A stretch of DNA of 64,000 bases from Clostridia bacterium (GCA_017473605.1 JAFUKM010000005.1:1-64000), one strand, 5' to 3'; numbered from the stretch's first letter, positions 7,567 through 15,899 are shown. Numbers and translations are program-made. Notes: generated by a model not told the origin, from the sequence alone.

Positions 7567-8811
7567 ATGTCCAGATACGAAGAAGCTAAAAAGATTTATG
7601 CCGAGTTCGGCGTGGATACCGAAGCGGCGATGGAAAGACTTTCCAAACTTTCCGTAAGCGTACACTGCTGGCAAGGCGACGACGTTATCGGTTTCGACGG
7701 TAGCGATTCCCTTTCGGGCGGTATTCAAACGACGGGTAACTATCCCGGCAGAGCAAGAACGCCCGAAGAACTCTTTGCCGACCTTACGACGGCGTTCAAG
7801 TTGATGCCCGGTAAAAAGAGAGTGAACGTACACGCTTGTTACGCGCTCCTTGGCGAAGACAAAGGCAAGGTGGATAGAGACGCTTACGAATACAAGCATT
7901 TTGAACCTTGGGTAAAGTGGGCGAAAGAAGCGGGCTTGGAAGGCGTAGACTTCAACCCTACGTGGTTCTCGCACCCGATGATGAAAGACGGTTTGTCCCT
8001 TTCTTCTCCCGATGAAAACGTGAGAAAGTTCTGGGTAAACCACGGCAAGGCTTGTATGAAGATTGCGGCGCAAATCGGTAAAGCGATGGGTAGTCCTTGC
8101 TGCGTGAACCTTTGGGTTCCCGACGGTACGAAAGATATCCCTGCGGATAGACTCGGTCCCCGTCTTCGCTTGAAGAAATCCTTAGACGAAGTATTGGAAG
8201 GATACGATAAAGAGTGGGTTATTCCCGCGGTAGAAAGCAAGGTGTTCGGTATCGGTGTGGAAAGCTACACGGTAGGCAGCAACGAATTCTATCAAAACTA
8301 TGCGGCGACGCGCGGCATTTGCTGCTTGCTCGATACGGGACATTATCATCCCACCGAAGTGGTTTCCGATAAGATTCCTTCGATGCTTGCGTTCTATGAC
8401 AAAGTACAGCTCCACGTTTCCCGTCCCGTTAGATGGGACAGCGACCACGTAATCGTGGTGGACGACGAGCTTAAAGAACTTTCCAAAGAAATTATCCGCA
8501 ACGACGCAGACGATAAGGTAATCGTAGCGCTTGATTATTTCGACGCTTCCATCAACCGTCTTTGCGCGTGGGTAACGGGCGTGCGCTCTATGCAAAAAGC
8601 GTTGCTCTCCGCTATCTTGCAACCGTATGCGGAAATGAAGAAATTGCAAGACGAAGGCAACTTCACCAAAGTGTTCTATATGCACGAAAGAGTGAAATAT
8701 CTTCCCTTCGTAGACGTTTGGAACGAATATCTCGCCCGTCAAGGTCTTTCCGAAGATTGGTGGGAAGAAGTAGAAAAATTCGAGAAAGAAGTAATTGCAA
8801 AGAGAGGTTAA
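7567..8811 (+). CDS. rhaA: L-rhamnose isomerase
   Basis: The 414-residue protein closely follows RhaA: SVHCWQGDDVIGFDG, GGIQTTGNYPGRART, VDFNPTWFSHP, NLWVPDGTKD, ESKVFGIGVESYTVGSNEF, LLDTGHYHPTEVVSDK and LHVSRPVRWDSDHV. These include the metal-binding Glu/Asp/His sites. It converts L-rhamnose to L-rhamnulose. The start at 7567 is chosen over 7552 because AAGGAG (7555-7560) lies 6 bases before it and overlaps the earlier ATG. It follows rhaB by 44 bases. The class II aldolase that would cleave the phosphorylated product is two genes downstream. Confidence 0.95.
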   Translation: MSRYEEAKKIYAEFGVDTEAAMERLSKLSVSVHCWQGDDVIGFDGSDSLSGGIQTTGNYPGRARTPEELFADLTTAFKLMPGKKRVNVHACYALLGEDKGKVDRDAYEYKHFEPWVKWAKEAGLEGVDFNPTWFSHPMMKDGLSLSSPDENVRKFWVNHGKACMKIAAQIGKAMGSPCCVNLWVPDGTKDIPADRLGPRLRLKKSLDEVLEGYDKEWVIPAVESKVFGIGVESYTVGSNEFYQNYAATRGICCLLDTGHYHPTEVVSDKIPSMLAFYDKVQLHVSRPVRWDSDHVIVVDDELKELSKEIIRNDADDKVIVALDYFDASINRLCAWVTGVRSMQKALLSAILQPYAEMKKLQDEGNFTKVFYMHERVKYLPFVDVWNEYLARQGLSEDWWEEVEKFEKEVIAKRG

Positions 8812-8814
8812 AAA

Positions 8815-10005
8815 GTGAAGATTTTGGTTGTAAACGCGGGTAGCTCTTCGCTCAAATATCAGCTGTTCGATATGGATACGAACACGGCGATTGCAAAGGG
8901 CAACTGCGAAAGAATCGGCATTGACGGCGTAGTAACGCACAAATGCCCCGGCAAAGAAGATTACAAGACTTCGGCGGACTTTCCCGACCATCGCGCGGCT
9001 ATCGAGTGCGTACTCGGACTTCTTACCGATGAAAAGCTCGGCGTTATCGGCAGCGTAAAAGAAATTGCGGCGGTAGGACACAGATTCGCGCACGGCGGCG
9101 AAAAGCTCCGCGCATCTACGGTGCTCGGTCCCGATGAAGTGGCGTATTTGGAAAGCATTGCGGAGCTCAATCCTTTGCACGGTCCTCCCGCTATCAGCGG
9201 CTTCAAGGCTTGTAAAGAGGTTATGCCCGACATTAAACACGTGGGCGTGTTCGATACTTCCTACTATTCGAACATGAAGGAAGAAGCGTACGTTTATCCT
9301 ATTCCTTACGAATTGTATGAAGAATACAAGATTCGTCGTTACGGGTTCCACGGCACTTCGCACAGATACGTTGCGGCAAAGGCTGCGGAAATGCTCGGCA
9401 AAAAAGACGCTAAAATCATTACCTGCCACCTTGGTAACGGCTCGTCCATTACCGCAACGGTAAACGGCAAGGCAATCGATACGTCGATGGGCTTTACTCC
9501 CCAAGACGGCGTGCCTATGGGTACGCGCAGCGGCGCGCTCGACCCCACCGTGCCTATGTATATTATGAAGAAGAAAGGCTTGACGGCGGAAGAAGTGGAA
9601 AAGGTGCTCAACAATCAATCGGGCTTGCTCGGCGTTTCGGGCGTATCGAGCGATTGCAGAGACGTGGCGAAGGCAGCGGCTTCGGGCAATGCGCGCGCGG
9701 CGCTTGCGCTCAAAATCTTGGTACATAACATCAAGAAAATTATCGGTTCGTATATCGCGGAAATGAACGGCGTGGACGCGGTGGTGTTCACGGCAGGTAT
9801 CGGCGAAAACGATAGGGCGATGAGAGAAAACGTTTGCGAAGGTATGGATTGGCTGGGTATTGCGATTGATAAGGAAATCAACAATACCTGCGAACGTGGC
9901 GTAGACGTAGACATCAGCGCAAAGGGCGCGAAGGTAAAGACGTTCGTTATCCCTACCAACGAAGAGTATATGATTGCTCTCGACACTCAAAATTTGACAA
10001 AATAA
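8815..10005 (+). CDS. ackA: Acetate/propionate kinase
   Basis: The 396-residue acetokinase has NAGSSSLKYQLFD at the N-terminus, GHRFAHGGE, FDTSYYSNM, YGFHGTSHRYVA, CHLGNGSSI and VFTAGIGEND. It starts with GTG at 8815, three bases after rhaA, with GAGAGG upstream; the conserved MKILVVNAGSSS start leaves no alternative. In this operon it most likely acts as the propionate kinase (the PduW role), making ATP from the propionyl phosphate produced by PduL, though AckA and PduW cannot be separated by eye. It probably also serves acetate formation. Confidence 0.93.
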   Translation: MKILVVNAGSSSLKYQLFDMDTNTAIAKGNCERIGIDGVVTHKCPGKEDYKTSADFPDHRAAIECVLGLLTDEKLGVIGSVKEIAAVGHRFAHGGEKLRASTVLGPDEVAYLESIAELNPLHGPPAISGFKACKEVMPDIKHVGVFDTSYYSNMKEEAYVYPIPYELYEEYKIRRYGFHGTSHRYVAAKAAEMLGKKDAKIITCHLGNGSSITATVNGKAIDTSMGFTPQDGVPMGTRSGALDPTVPMYIMKKKGLTAEEVEKVLNNQSGLLGVSGVSSDCRDVAKAAASGNARAALALKILVHNIKKIIGSYIAEMNGVDAVVFTAGIGENDRAMRENVCEGMDWLGIAIDKEINNTCERGVDVDISAKGAKVKTFVIPTNEEYMIALDTQNLTK

Positions 10006-10034
10006 AAAAATATATATAGAAAAGGAGAACTAAT

Positions 10035-10787
10035 ATGAAATCCCCATTCGAGATTAAGAAAGAAATTTGCGAAGTCGGTTTGAAACTTTGGCAAAAAGGG
10101 TTCGTTGCGGCGAACGACGGTAACATCTCCGCAAAAATCAACGACAACGAATTCTACTGCACCCCCACGGGCGTATCGAAAGCGTCCTTGACGCCCGATA
10201 TGATTATCAAAGTGGACAAAGACGGTAAGAAATTGGAAGGCAAACTCAATCCTTCGTCCGAAATCAAGATGCACATGAGAGTGTATCGCGAACGTCCCGA
10301 CGTTACGGCAGTTGTGCACGCGCACCCGCCCGTTGCTACGGCGTTCACCGTTGCGGATATCGACCTTGACCAATACGTGCTTCCCGAAGCAGTATTGACT
10401 ATTGGCGCTGTTCCCACCTGCGATTACGGTACGCCTTCCACGATGGAAATTCCCGATTCGCTTGACCCGTATCTTCAAAACCACGACGCGTTCTTGCTCC
10501 GTAACCACGGCGCTTTGACGGTTGGCTGCAACCTTACCAAGGCGTTCTTCGTAATGGAAGAAGTAGAATTCAACGCGGTTATTTGCAAGCACGCTATGGA
10601 CCTTGGCGCAGTACACGAAATTTCTTGCGACCAGCTTAAAAAGCTTATGGATTTGAGAAAGAAGATGAACTTGCCCGGACGTCATCCCGGCATCGAATGC
10701 GACGAAGAAACGTCTTGCGGTTGCGGCGCGAACGCAGAGCTTGTAGAAGCTATCACGAAGAAAGTACTTGCGGCGCTCGGCAAATAA
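10035..10787 (+). CDS. Class II aldolase (fuculose/rhamnulose-1-phosphate type) with C-terminal encapsulation peptide
   Basis: The 250-residue protein is a FucA/AraD-type zinc aldolase. Metal ligands are visible at His95 and His97 (VVHAHPP) and His158 (LRNHGA), with the likely catalytic Glu76 (NPSSEIKMH). It cleaves a deoxyketose-1-phosphate into DHAP and L-lactaldehyde; the gene neighbours make rhamnulose-1-P the main substrate. After the fold, a Cys/Gly linker (ETSCGCGAN) leads to AELVEAITKKVLAALGK, an amphipathic helix typical of BMC cargo tags. This suggests the aldolase is packaged in, or docked on, the microcompartment. Good ribosome site AAAGGAG. Confidence 0.92.
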   Translation: MKSPFEIKKEICEVGLKLWQKGFVAANDGNISAKINDNEFYCTPTGVSKASLTPDMIIKVDKDGKKLEGKLNPSSEIKMHMRVYRERPDVTAVVHAHPPVATAFTVADIDLDQYVLPEAVLTIGAVPTCDYGTPSTMEIPDSLDPYLQNHDAFLLRNHGALTVGCNLTKAFFVMEEVEFNAVICKHAMDLGAVHEISCDQLKKLMDLRKKMNLPGRHPGIECDEETSCGCGANAELVEAITKKVLAALGK

Positions 10788-10792
10788 AAAGG

Positions 10793-10821
10793 TGAAATTT
10801 TGACGTTGGACAAAAATTTCA
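10793..10821. repeat. Intergenic hairpin between aldolase and aldehyde dehydrogenase genes
   Basis: TGAAATTTT (10793-10801) pairs with AAAATTTCA (10813-10821). There is no U-tract, so it is more likely an mRNA processing or stability element than a terminator. Confidence 0.4.
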
Positions 10822-10851
10822 TGCAAACAGACTGAAAGGAGAAAAAATACT

Positions 10852-12309
10852 ATGGCAATCAATTGGACGGAAGCCCAAATCGAGCAAGTAATCGCGCAAG
10901 TGATTAAAAATCTCGGCGGCGCGGCTTCCACCGTGAGAAACGATTGGGATTCGACGCAATATAACGGACGGAAACTTATCGGTATTTACGCGGATATGAA
11001 CGATGCCATCGACGCGGCTACCGCAGGGTATAAGGCAATCCGCGCGATGTCCTTGGAAGAAAGGGAGAAAGTTATCGCGAAAGTCCGTGAATTATGCCGT
11101 AAAGAAGCTCCGATTATGGCGAAGCTCGGCGTGACGGAAACGAAGATGGGACGCGTGGAACACAAGACCGCGAAACATATTCTCGTTGCAGACAAAACGC
11201 CCGGCACGGCGGATATCGTTGCGCAGGTAAAGACGGGGGACTACGGTCTTACCCTTACCGAAATGGCGCCGTTCGGCGTCGTGGGCAGCATTACCCCCAG
11301 CACCAATCCTTCGGAAACGGTTATTTGTAACAGTATCGGTATGATTGCGGCGGGCAACGGCGTGGTGTTCAATCCCCACCCCAATGCAATCGCTACGTCC
11401 AACTATGCGGTGGATTTAATCAACCGCGCAAGCGCGGCGGCAGGCGGACCAAACGTGCTCGTTGCGTCCGTGGTAAAACCCACGTTGGACTCGGCTCAAA
11501 TTATGTATAAACACCCTAATATCCGCTTGCTCGTTTGCACGGGTGGGCCCGGAGTTGTAAGAAGCGTGCTTTCCAGCGGTAAGAAGGCTATCGGCGCAGG
11601 AGCGGGGAATCCCCCCGTTATCGTGGACGATACCGCCGATATCCGCAAGGCGGCAAAAGATATTATCGATGGTTGTTCGTTCGACAACAACCTGCCTTGT
11701 ATCGCGGAAAAAGAAGTGTTTGCGTTTAAGAATATCGCAGACCAACTCATTTCCGAAATGTTGCAAAACGGCGCGTATATGATTACGCCCGAACAGGCAG
11801 GCAAGCTTGCGAATATCGTGCTTGTGGACAGCAAGAACCCCAAGACGGGTATCGTGAAAAAGACGGTCAGCCGTGATTGCGTCGGACGCGACGCGGCGGT
11901 GCTGCTCGAAAAAATCGGCGTGAAAGTAGGCGGCGACGTACGTTGTATCATTTGCGAAACGGGCTTCGACCATCCTTTCGTACAACACGAATTGATGATG
12001 CCCATTTTGCCTATCGTACGCGTAAACGATATTGACCAAGCCATTGACTTGGCGGTGAAAGCGGAACACGGCAACAGACATACGGCGCATATGCACTCGA
12101 AGAATATCGACAATTTGACGAGATTTGCCCGTGCGGTGGAAACGACGATTTTCGTCAAGAACGCGCCTTCGTATGCAGGCATCGGTTTCGGCGGCGAAGG
12201 ACATACGACGTTTACCATCGCAGGCCCTACGGGCGAAGGCTTGACCAGCGCGCGTAGCTTCACGAGATTCCGTCGTTGCGTATTGTCGGAAAGTTTCCGT
12301 ATTATTTAA
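10852..12309 (+). CDS. pduP: CoA-acylating propionaldehyde dehydrogenase (PduP-like) with N-terminal encapsulation peptide
   Basis: The 485-residue aldehyde dehydrogenase oxidises propionaldehyde to propionyl-CoA with NAD+. The catalytic Cys283 is in DNNLPCIAEKE; GSITPSTNPSETVICNSI, FNPHPNA and VCTGGPGVV are typical of the PduP/EutE acylating group. The N-terminus WTEAQIEQVIAQVIKNLGG is an amphipathic helix followed by a flexible linker, the usual PduP encapsulation signal. It follows the aldolase by 64 bases with AAAGGAG before the ATG. The enzyme would act in the BMC lumen and share CoA and NAD with PduL and the alcohol dehydrogenase. Confidence 0.94.
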   Translation: MAINWTEAQIEQVIAQVIKNLGGAASTVRNDWDSTQYNGRKLIGIYADMNDAIDAATAGYKAIRAMSLEEREKVIAKVRELCRKEAPIMAKLGVTETKMGRVEHKTAKHILVADKTPGTADIVAQVKTGDYGLTLTEMAPFGVVGSITPSTNPSETVICNSIGMIAAGNGVVFNPHPNAIATSNYAVDLINRASAAAGGPNVLVASVVKPTLDSAQIMYKHPNIRLLVCTGGPGVVRSVLSSGKKAIGAGAGNPPVIVDDTADIRKAAKDIIDGCSFDNNLPCIAEKEVFAFKNIADQLISEMLQNGAYMITPEQAGKLANIVLVDSKNPKTGIVKKTVSRDCVGRDAAVLLEKIGVKVGGDVRCIICETGFDHPFVQHELMMPILPIVRVNDIDQAIDLAVKAEHGNRHTAHMHSKNIDNLTRFARAVETTIFVKNAPSYAGIGFGGEGHTTFTIAGPTGEGLTSARSFTRFRRCVLSESFRII

Positions 12310-12331
12310 GAGTAAACAAGGAGAAAAAATT

Positions 12332-13537
12332 ATGGATATTACATCTGCTCAAGTAGAAAGTATCGTTCGTAAGATTCTTGGAGAAATGGGCGGCGCAAAA
12401 TCTTCTTGCGGTTGCTCGGGTAAAATCCCCAAGACGGCGAAAGTGGCGATGCTCACTGCACAGAAAAAAATCGAAGTAAAAGAATTCCCTATTCCTGCGC
12501 TTACCGACGACGATATCCTTGTAAAGGTAGAAGGTTGCGGCGTATGCGGTACGGACGTACACGAGTGGAAAGCGGACCCGTTCGGGATTATCCCCGTAAC
12601 GCTCGGTCACGAAGGTACGGGTGAAATCGTTTACCTTGGTAAGAACATCAAAGCGGATACGTCGGGCAAGCCTATTAAAGTGGGCGACAAGCTCGTTACC
12701 AGCGTTATCAGCTGCGGCGAGTGTCACGTTTGCCGTAATCATCCCGCAAACACCAACCTTTGCGACAAGCAAGGCGTGTTCGGTTTGATTCCCCACAGCA
12801 ATGCAAACCCGTTCACGGGTTGGTTCTCGGAATATTTGCTTATCCGCGGTAAAGGTTCTACCTATTTCGTAGTAAACGATTTGGATTTGAAGGAAAGAAT
12901 GATTCTCGAACTTGCTTGCGTATGCGTACACGCATTGAAGAGAGCGCAAACGACGGGGCTTATCAACTTCAATTCCAAGGTACTTATTCAAGGTCTTGGA
13001 CCCGTTGGTTTGGTTATGATTAGCGTACTCCGCGCGGCGGGTATCAACCACATCATTGCCATCGACGGTACGCCGATGCGTTTGGAAATGGCGAAAAAGC
13101 TCGGCGCAAAGACGATTGTTAACTTCCGCGAAGTACCTGACCTTGCGGCAAGAGTAAAACTCGTTAAGAGTGTGGCAAACGGCGTGGGCGCAGATTTTGC
13201 GTTCCAATGCACGGGCGCACCTGCGGCAGCGAAGGACATTTACGAATACATCCGTCGCGGCGGCGGACTTTGCGAAATGGGATTCTTCGTAAACAACGGC
13301 GAATACAACGTAAATCCCCACTTTGCAATGTGCAACAAGGAAATCAATCTCGTTGGCTCTTGGGATTACAGCGCGGACGATTATCCTACCACGATGGCGT
13401 TCTTGCGTCAAGCAAGAGAAATGAAAATTCCCGTATGCGATTTGATTACGCACGAGTATCCGCTTGACCAGCTTAACGAAGCGATGGAAACGAACGTAGC
13501 GCAAAAGGGTATCAAAATCTGTTACGTTGCTAAATAA
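12332..13537 (+). CDS. Zinc-dependent alcohol dehydrogenase with N-terminal encapsulation peptide
   Basis: The 401-residue medium-chain dehydrogenase has catalytic zinc motifs GCGVCGTDVHEW and GHEGTGEIV, a structural zinc loop SCGECHVCRNHPANTNLC, and a nucleotide fold GLGPVGLVMIS. The N-terminus ITSAQVESIVRKILGEM plus a Cys/Gly linker is an encapsulation peptide closely resembling those on PduL and the aldolase. It would reduce propionaldehyde to 1-propanol, recycling NAD inside the BMC. It takes the place of the iron-type PduQ of classical pdu operons. It, or an enzyme elsewhere, may also reduce lactaldehyde to 1,2-propanediol, because no FucO-type reductase is encoded in the window. Confidence 0.9.
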   Translation: MDITSAQVESIVRKILGEMGGAKSSCGCSGKIPKTAKVAMLTAQKKIEVKEFPIPALTDDDILVKVEGCGVCGTDVHEWKADPFGIIPVTLGHEGTGEIVYLGKNIKADTSGKPIKVGDKLVTSVISCGECHVCRNHPANTNLCDKQGVFGLIPHSNANPFTGWFSEYLLIRGKGSTYFVVNDLDLKERMILELACVCVHALKRAQTTGLINFNSKVLIQGLGPVGLVMISVLRAAGINHIIAIDGTPMRLEMAKKLGAKTIVNFREVPDLAARVKLVKSVANGVGADFAFQCTGAPAAAKDIYEYIRRGGGLCEMGFFVNNGEYNVNPHFAMCNKEINLVGSWDYSADDYPTTMAFLRQAREMKIPVCDLITHEYPLDQLNEAMETNVAQKGIKICYVAK

Positions 13538-13576
13538 AATGCGTATATGCGTCGAAATACGGCGTTGTACTTACGT

Positions 13577-13619
13577 TTCACCCTGGTTGCGTACGAAAAA
13601 GTACGCGCACTGCGGTGAA
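13577..13619. repeat. Nested hairpin before the shell gene cluster
   Basis: An outer stem TTCACC (13577-13582)/GGTGAA (13614-13619) encloses GCGTAC (13589-13594)/GTACGC (13601-13606). It lies in the 147-base gap between the alcohol dehydrogenase gene and the first shell gene, has no U-tract, and could adjust shell mRNA stability relative to enzyme mRNA. Confidence 0.45.
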
Positions 13620-13684
13620 GTCGCGTCCGCCTTGTCTTTCTCGCGTCTAAACATTTTACAATACAGTTAAGGAGAAACAAGAAC

Positions 13685-14002
13685 ATGGCACTTGGTATGA
13701 TAGAAGTCTTCGGCTTCGCTACCGCTATCGTAGTTGCCGATAAAATGGCGAAAGCCGCCGAAGTAGAAGTGGTGGCAATCGATAAGAATAAACCTGCGGC
13801 GGGAGATTCCGCGCGCGTACCGCTCGTAATGGCTATCAAAGTCGAAGGGAGCGCGGCGGCGGTGGAAGCGTCCGTTCAGGCAGGGAAACTCGAAGCCGAA
13901 AAGCGTGGCTTGTATATTACGCATAAAGTAATTGCAAGACAAAGCGAAGATATCGAGTGGTTTGCCCGTTTGAGCGCGCTCGGTAAAGACAAATTAAGAT
14001 AA
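13685..14002 (+). CDS. BMC-H shell protein (variant, 105 aa)
   Basis: This single BMC domain protein (ALGMIEVFGFATAIVVADKMAKAAEVEVVAIDK) would form hexagonal shell tiles. It is longer than its neighbours and diverges in the pore region: where the paralogs have a GSG-type loop it has KPAAGDSARVP. Its C-terminus ends in a charged tail (ALGKDKLR). The altered pore loop suggests a different pore or a minor role. AAGGAG precedes the ATG. Confidence 0.9.
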   Translation: MALGMIEVFGFATAIVVADKMAKAAEVEVVAIDKNKPAAGDSARVPLVMAIKVEGSAAAVEASVQAGKLEAEKRGLYITHKVIARQSEDIEWFARLSALGKDKLR

Positions 14003-14044
14003 AAAATAAAAAAGAAAAAATAAAATTCAAGGAGAATTACAAAA

Positions 14045-14320
14045 ATGATGGAAGCATTAGGTATGGTTGAAACGAGAGGTTTGGTTGCGGCGATTGAAGC
14101 GGCGGATGCTATGGTTAAGGCGGCGAACGTTGTTCTTATCGGCAGCGAAAAAATCGGCAGCGGTTTGGTAAGCGTTATGGTTCGCGGCGACGTTGGCGCA
14201 GTTAAGGCTGCTGTGGAAGCAGGCAGCGCGGCGGCTACCGCTCTTGGCGAAGTTATCGCTACGCACGTAATCCCCAGACCCCACGCTGACGTTGAAAAGC
14301 TTCTTCCTACGATTAAATAA
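14045..14320 (+). CDS. BMC-H shell protein, PduA/PduJ-like (copy 1)
   Basis: The 91-residue canonical BMC-H protein starts [21 protein letters not shown], has the pore loop [16 protein letters not shown], and ends [17 protein letters not shown]. It is probably a major facet hexamer. The product is the same as the gene at 14714 apart from one residue near the C-terminus (Thr versus Ala) and an extra initial Met. AAGGAG lies upstream of the tandem ATGATG start; either Met may be used. Confidence 0.93.
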   Translation: MMEALGMVETRGLVAAIEAADAMVKAANVVLIGSEKIGSGLVSVMVRGDVGAVKAAVEAGSAAATALGEVIATHVIPRPHADVEKLLPTIK

Positions 14321-14322
14321 TC

Positions 14323-14340
14323 TGAAAAACAGGTTTTTCA
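14323..14340. repeat. Short hairpin after shell gene copy 1
   Basis: TGAAAAAC (14323-14330) pairs with GTTTTTCA (14333-14340) directly after the stop codon. It is one of several small hairpins between the shell genes. Confidence 0.4.
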
Positions 14341-14370
14341 AATTATTCGTAAGTTAAGGAGAAGGTTTTT

Positions 14371-14643
14371 ATGAAAGCAATAGCGTTACTCGAAGTGCAA
14401 GCTATGGTAGCGGCGATTACCGGGCTTGACGCGATGGTAAAGGCGGCGGACGTAAAGCTTATTCACGTAGAAAAGCGTCTTGGCGGCAGATTGGTAACGG
14501 TGGTCGTCGAAGGCGAAGTATCGGCTTGCACGGCGGCGCTTCAAGCAGGCGCAGCCGCAGCGGCGGAAGTAGGCAACGTTAAAGTGTGTGAAGTGATTGC
14601 GCGTCCGCACCCCGACGTTATGCGTTTTTTAACGACGGGTTAA
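14371..14643 (+). CDS. BMC-H shell protein (third type)
   Basis: The 90-residue BMC-H protein reads [21 protein letters not shown], with pore region [19 protein letters not shown] and end [12 protein letters not shown]. It is clearly divergent from the flanking near-identical pair, and the pore loop carries RLGGR in place of KIGSG. The added arginines suggest a different pore charge. AAGGAG precedes the start. Confidence 0.92.
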   Translation: MKAIALLEVQAMVAAITGLDAMVKAADVKLIHVEKRLGGRLVTVVVEGEVSACTAALQAGAAAAAEVGNVKVCEVIARPHPDVMRFLTTG

Positions 14644-14650
14644 TGAGCAA

Positions 14651-14670
14651 TTAAAACCGATAGGTTTTAA
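14651..14670. repeat. Short hairpin between shell genes
   Basis: TTAAAACC (14651-14658) pairs perfectly with GGTTTTAA (14663-14670) around GATA, shortly after the third-type shell gene. Confidence 0.4.
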
Positions 14671-14713
14671 GATAAAAAAAGAAAAATTTAAAAATCTTAG
14701 GAGGATTAAAAAA

Positions 14714-14986
14714 ATGGAAGCATTGGGTATGGTTGAAACGAGAGGTCTCGTAGCAGCAATCGAAGCGGCAGATGCTATGGTTAAGGCGGCAAACGTTGTT
14801 CTTATCGGTAGCGAAAAAATCGGTAGCGGTTTGGTAAGCGTTATGGTTCGCGGTGACGTTGGCGCAGTTAAGGCAGCTGTGGAAGCTGGCAGCGCAGCGG
14901 CTACGGCTCTTGGCGAAGTAATTGCTACGCACGTAATTCCCAGACCGCACGCAGACGTTGAAAAACTTCTTCCCGCTATTAAATAA
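14714..14986 (+). CDS. BMC-H shell protein, PduA/PduJ-like (copy 2)
   Basis: This 90-residue protein differs from copy 1 at one aligned residue, while the DNA differs at roughly two dozen mostly third-codon positions. The duplication is therefore not brand new and the protein is held nearly constant. It is a major facet hexamer candidate. AGGAGG precedes the ATG. A long hairpin follows the gene. Confidence 0.93.
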   Translation: MEALGMVETRGLVAAIEAADAMVKAANVVLIGSEKIGSGLVSVMVRGDVGAVKAAVEAGSAAATALGEVIATHVIPRPHADVEKLLPAIK

Positions 14987-15008
14987 GTTTTTATTTAGAA
15001 ACGGATTT

Positions 15009-15049
15009 CACAGTATCCGTGCGAGAAAACACGGATACTGTGGGAGTTT
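15009..15049 (+). terminator. Long hairpin, probable partial terminator after shell genes
   Basis: CACAGTATCCGTG (15009-15021) and CACGGATACTGTG (15030-15042) form a perfect 13-bp stem with an 8-base loop, followed by GGAGTTTTT. The broken U-tract and the continuing operon suggest partial termination or 3'-end protection that leaves shell transcripts in excess. Confidence 0.62.
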
Positions 15050-15235
15050 TTCAATCGCGTAAGCGTAAAAAAGTCGTAAAATCACCTTTATAGGGGTAGT
15101 TTACGCAAAAAACGGGGCTTTTTGCCCTAAAATAGGGGTATTCTATCCAAATTCGGGGGAGTACTCACGAACGCGGATACGGAAAAACGTATTCGGAATA
15201 AGAGAGAAAAAACAATAAATAACGGAAGGTTTGTT

Positions 15236-15895
15236 ATGGAAATTTCGAGCGCAAAGATTGCGGAAATGGTGAAAAAAGTGCTTGCGGATATGAACGGCGT
15301 TCAAACGAGCGTCGGCGCGGATAACGAAGTGCCTGTCGGCGTATCCAATAGACATATTCATTTGAACAAGGCGGATTTGGAAACGTTGTTTGGCGCAGGA
15401 TACGAGCTTACGCCGCTCAAAGATTTATCGCAGCCGGGACAGTATGCGTGCAAAGAAACGTTGACGCTTATCGGACCTGCTATGCGTCCTATTGAAGGCG
15501 TGCGCGTGTTAGGGCCGCTCCGTAAAAATTCGCAGGTGGAGATTTCCATGACCGATTCTTACGTGTTGAAAGTGAAACCGCCTGTGAGAGAATCGGGAAA
15601 TATCGCGGGTTCGGCAGGGGTAACGATTGTTGGACCGAAAGGGGTGGTACAGCTTAAAGAAGGGTGTATTATCGCCAACAGACATATCCATATGTCGCCC
15701 AGCGACGGTGTAAAATTCAACGTGAAAGACGGCGACACGGTAACGGTAGACGTCGAAGGCAAGCGCCGCACACGTTGGTATGACGTACAAGTGCGCGTTC
15801 ATCCCGATTTCCGTTTGGAAATGCACGTGGATACGGACGACGCCAACGCCGCAGGGATTGGCAACGGCTTCAAAGTAAAGGTCGTTAAGGAGTAA
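15236..15895 (+). CDS. pduL: Phosphate propanoyltransferase PduL with N-terminal encapsulation peptide
   Basis: The 219-residue protein has the two PduL histidine motifs, SNRHIHL and ANRHIHMS, that build the di-zinc site, plus GQYACKETLTLIGP and VRVHPDFRLEMHVDTDDAN. It converts propionyl-CoA and phosphate to propionyl phosphate, regenerating CoA inside the BMC; the kinase at 8815 then makes ATP. The N-terminus ISSAKIAEMVKKVLADM is an encapsulation peptide nearly superimposable on that of the alcohol dehydrogenase. The 249-base gap upstream holds the long hairpin and otherwise no gene. GGAAGG precedes the ATG. Confidence 0.95.
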   Translation: MEISSAKIAEMVKKVLADMNGVQTSVGADNEVPVGVSNRHIHLNKADLETLFGAGYELTPLKDLSQPGQYACKETLTLIGPAMRPIEGVRVLGPLRKNSQVEISMTDSYVLKVKPPVRESGNIAGSAGVTIVGPKGVVQLKEGCIIANRHIHMSPSDGVKFNVKDGDTVTVDVEGKRRTRWYDVQVRVHPDFRLEMHVDTDDANAAGIGNGFKVKVVKE

Positions 15896-15899
15896 AAAA

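Noticed and set aside
8182..9990. 602-codon minus-strand open frame over rhaA and ackA
   Set aside because: It is antisense to two clear enzymes. Such long shadow frames arise from the codon pattern of the + strand genes.
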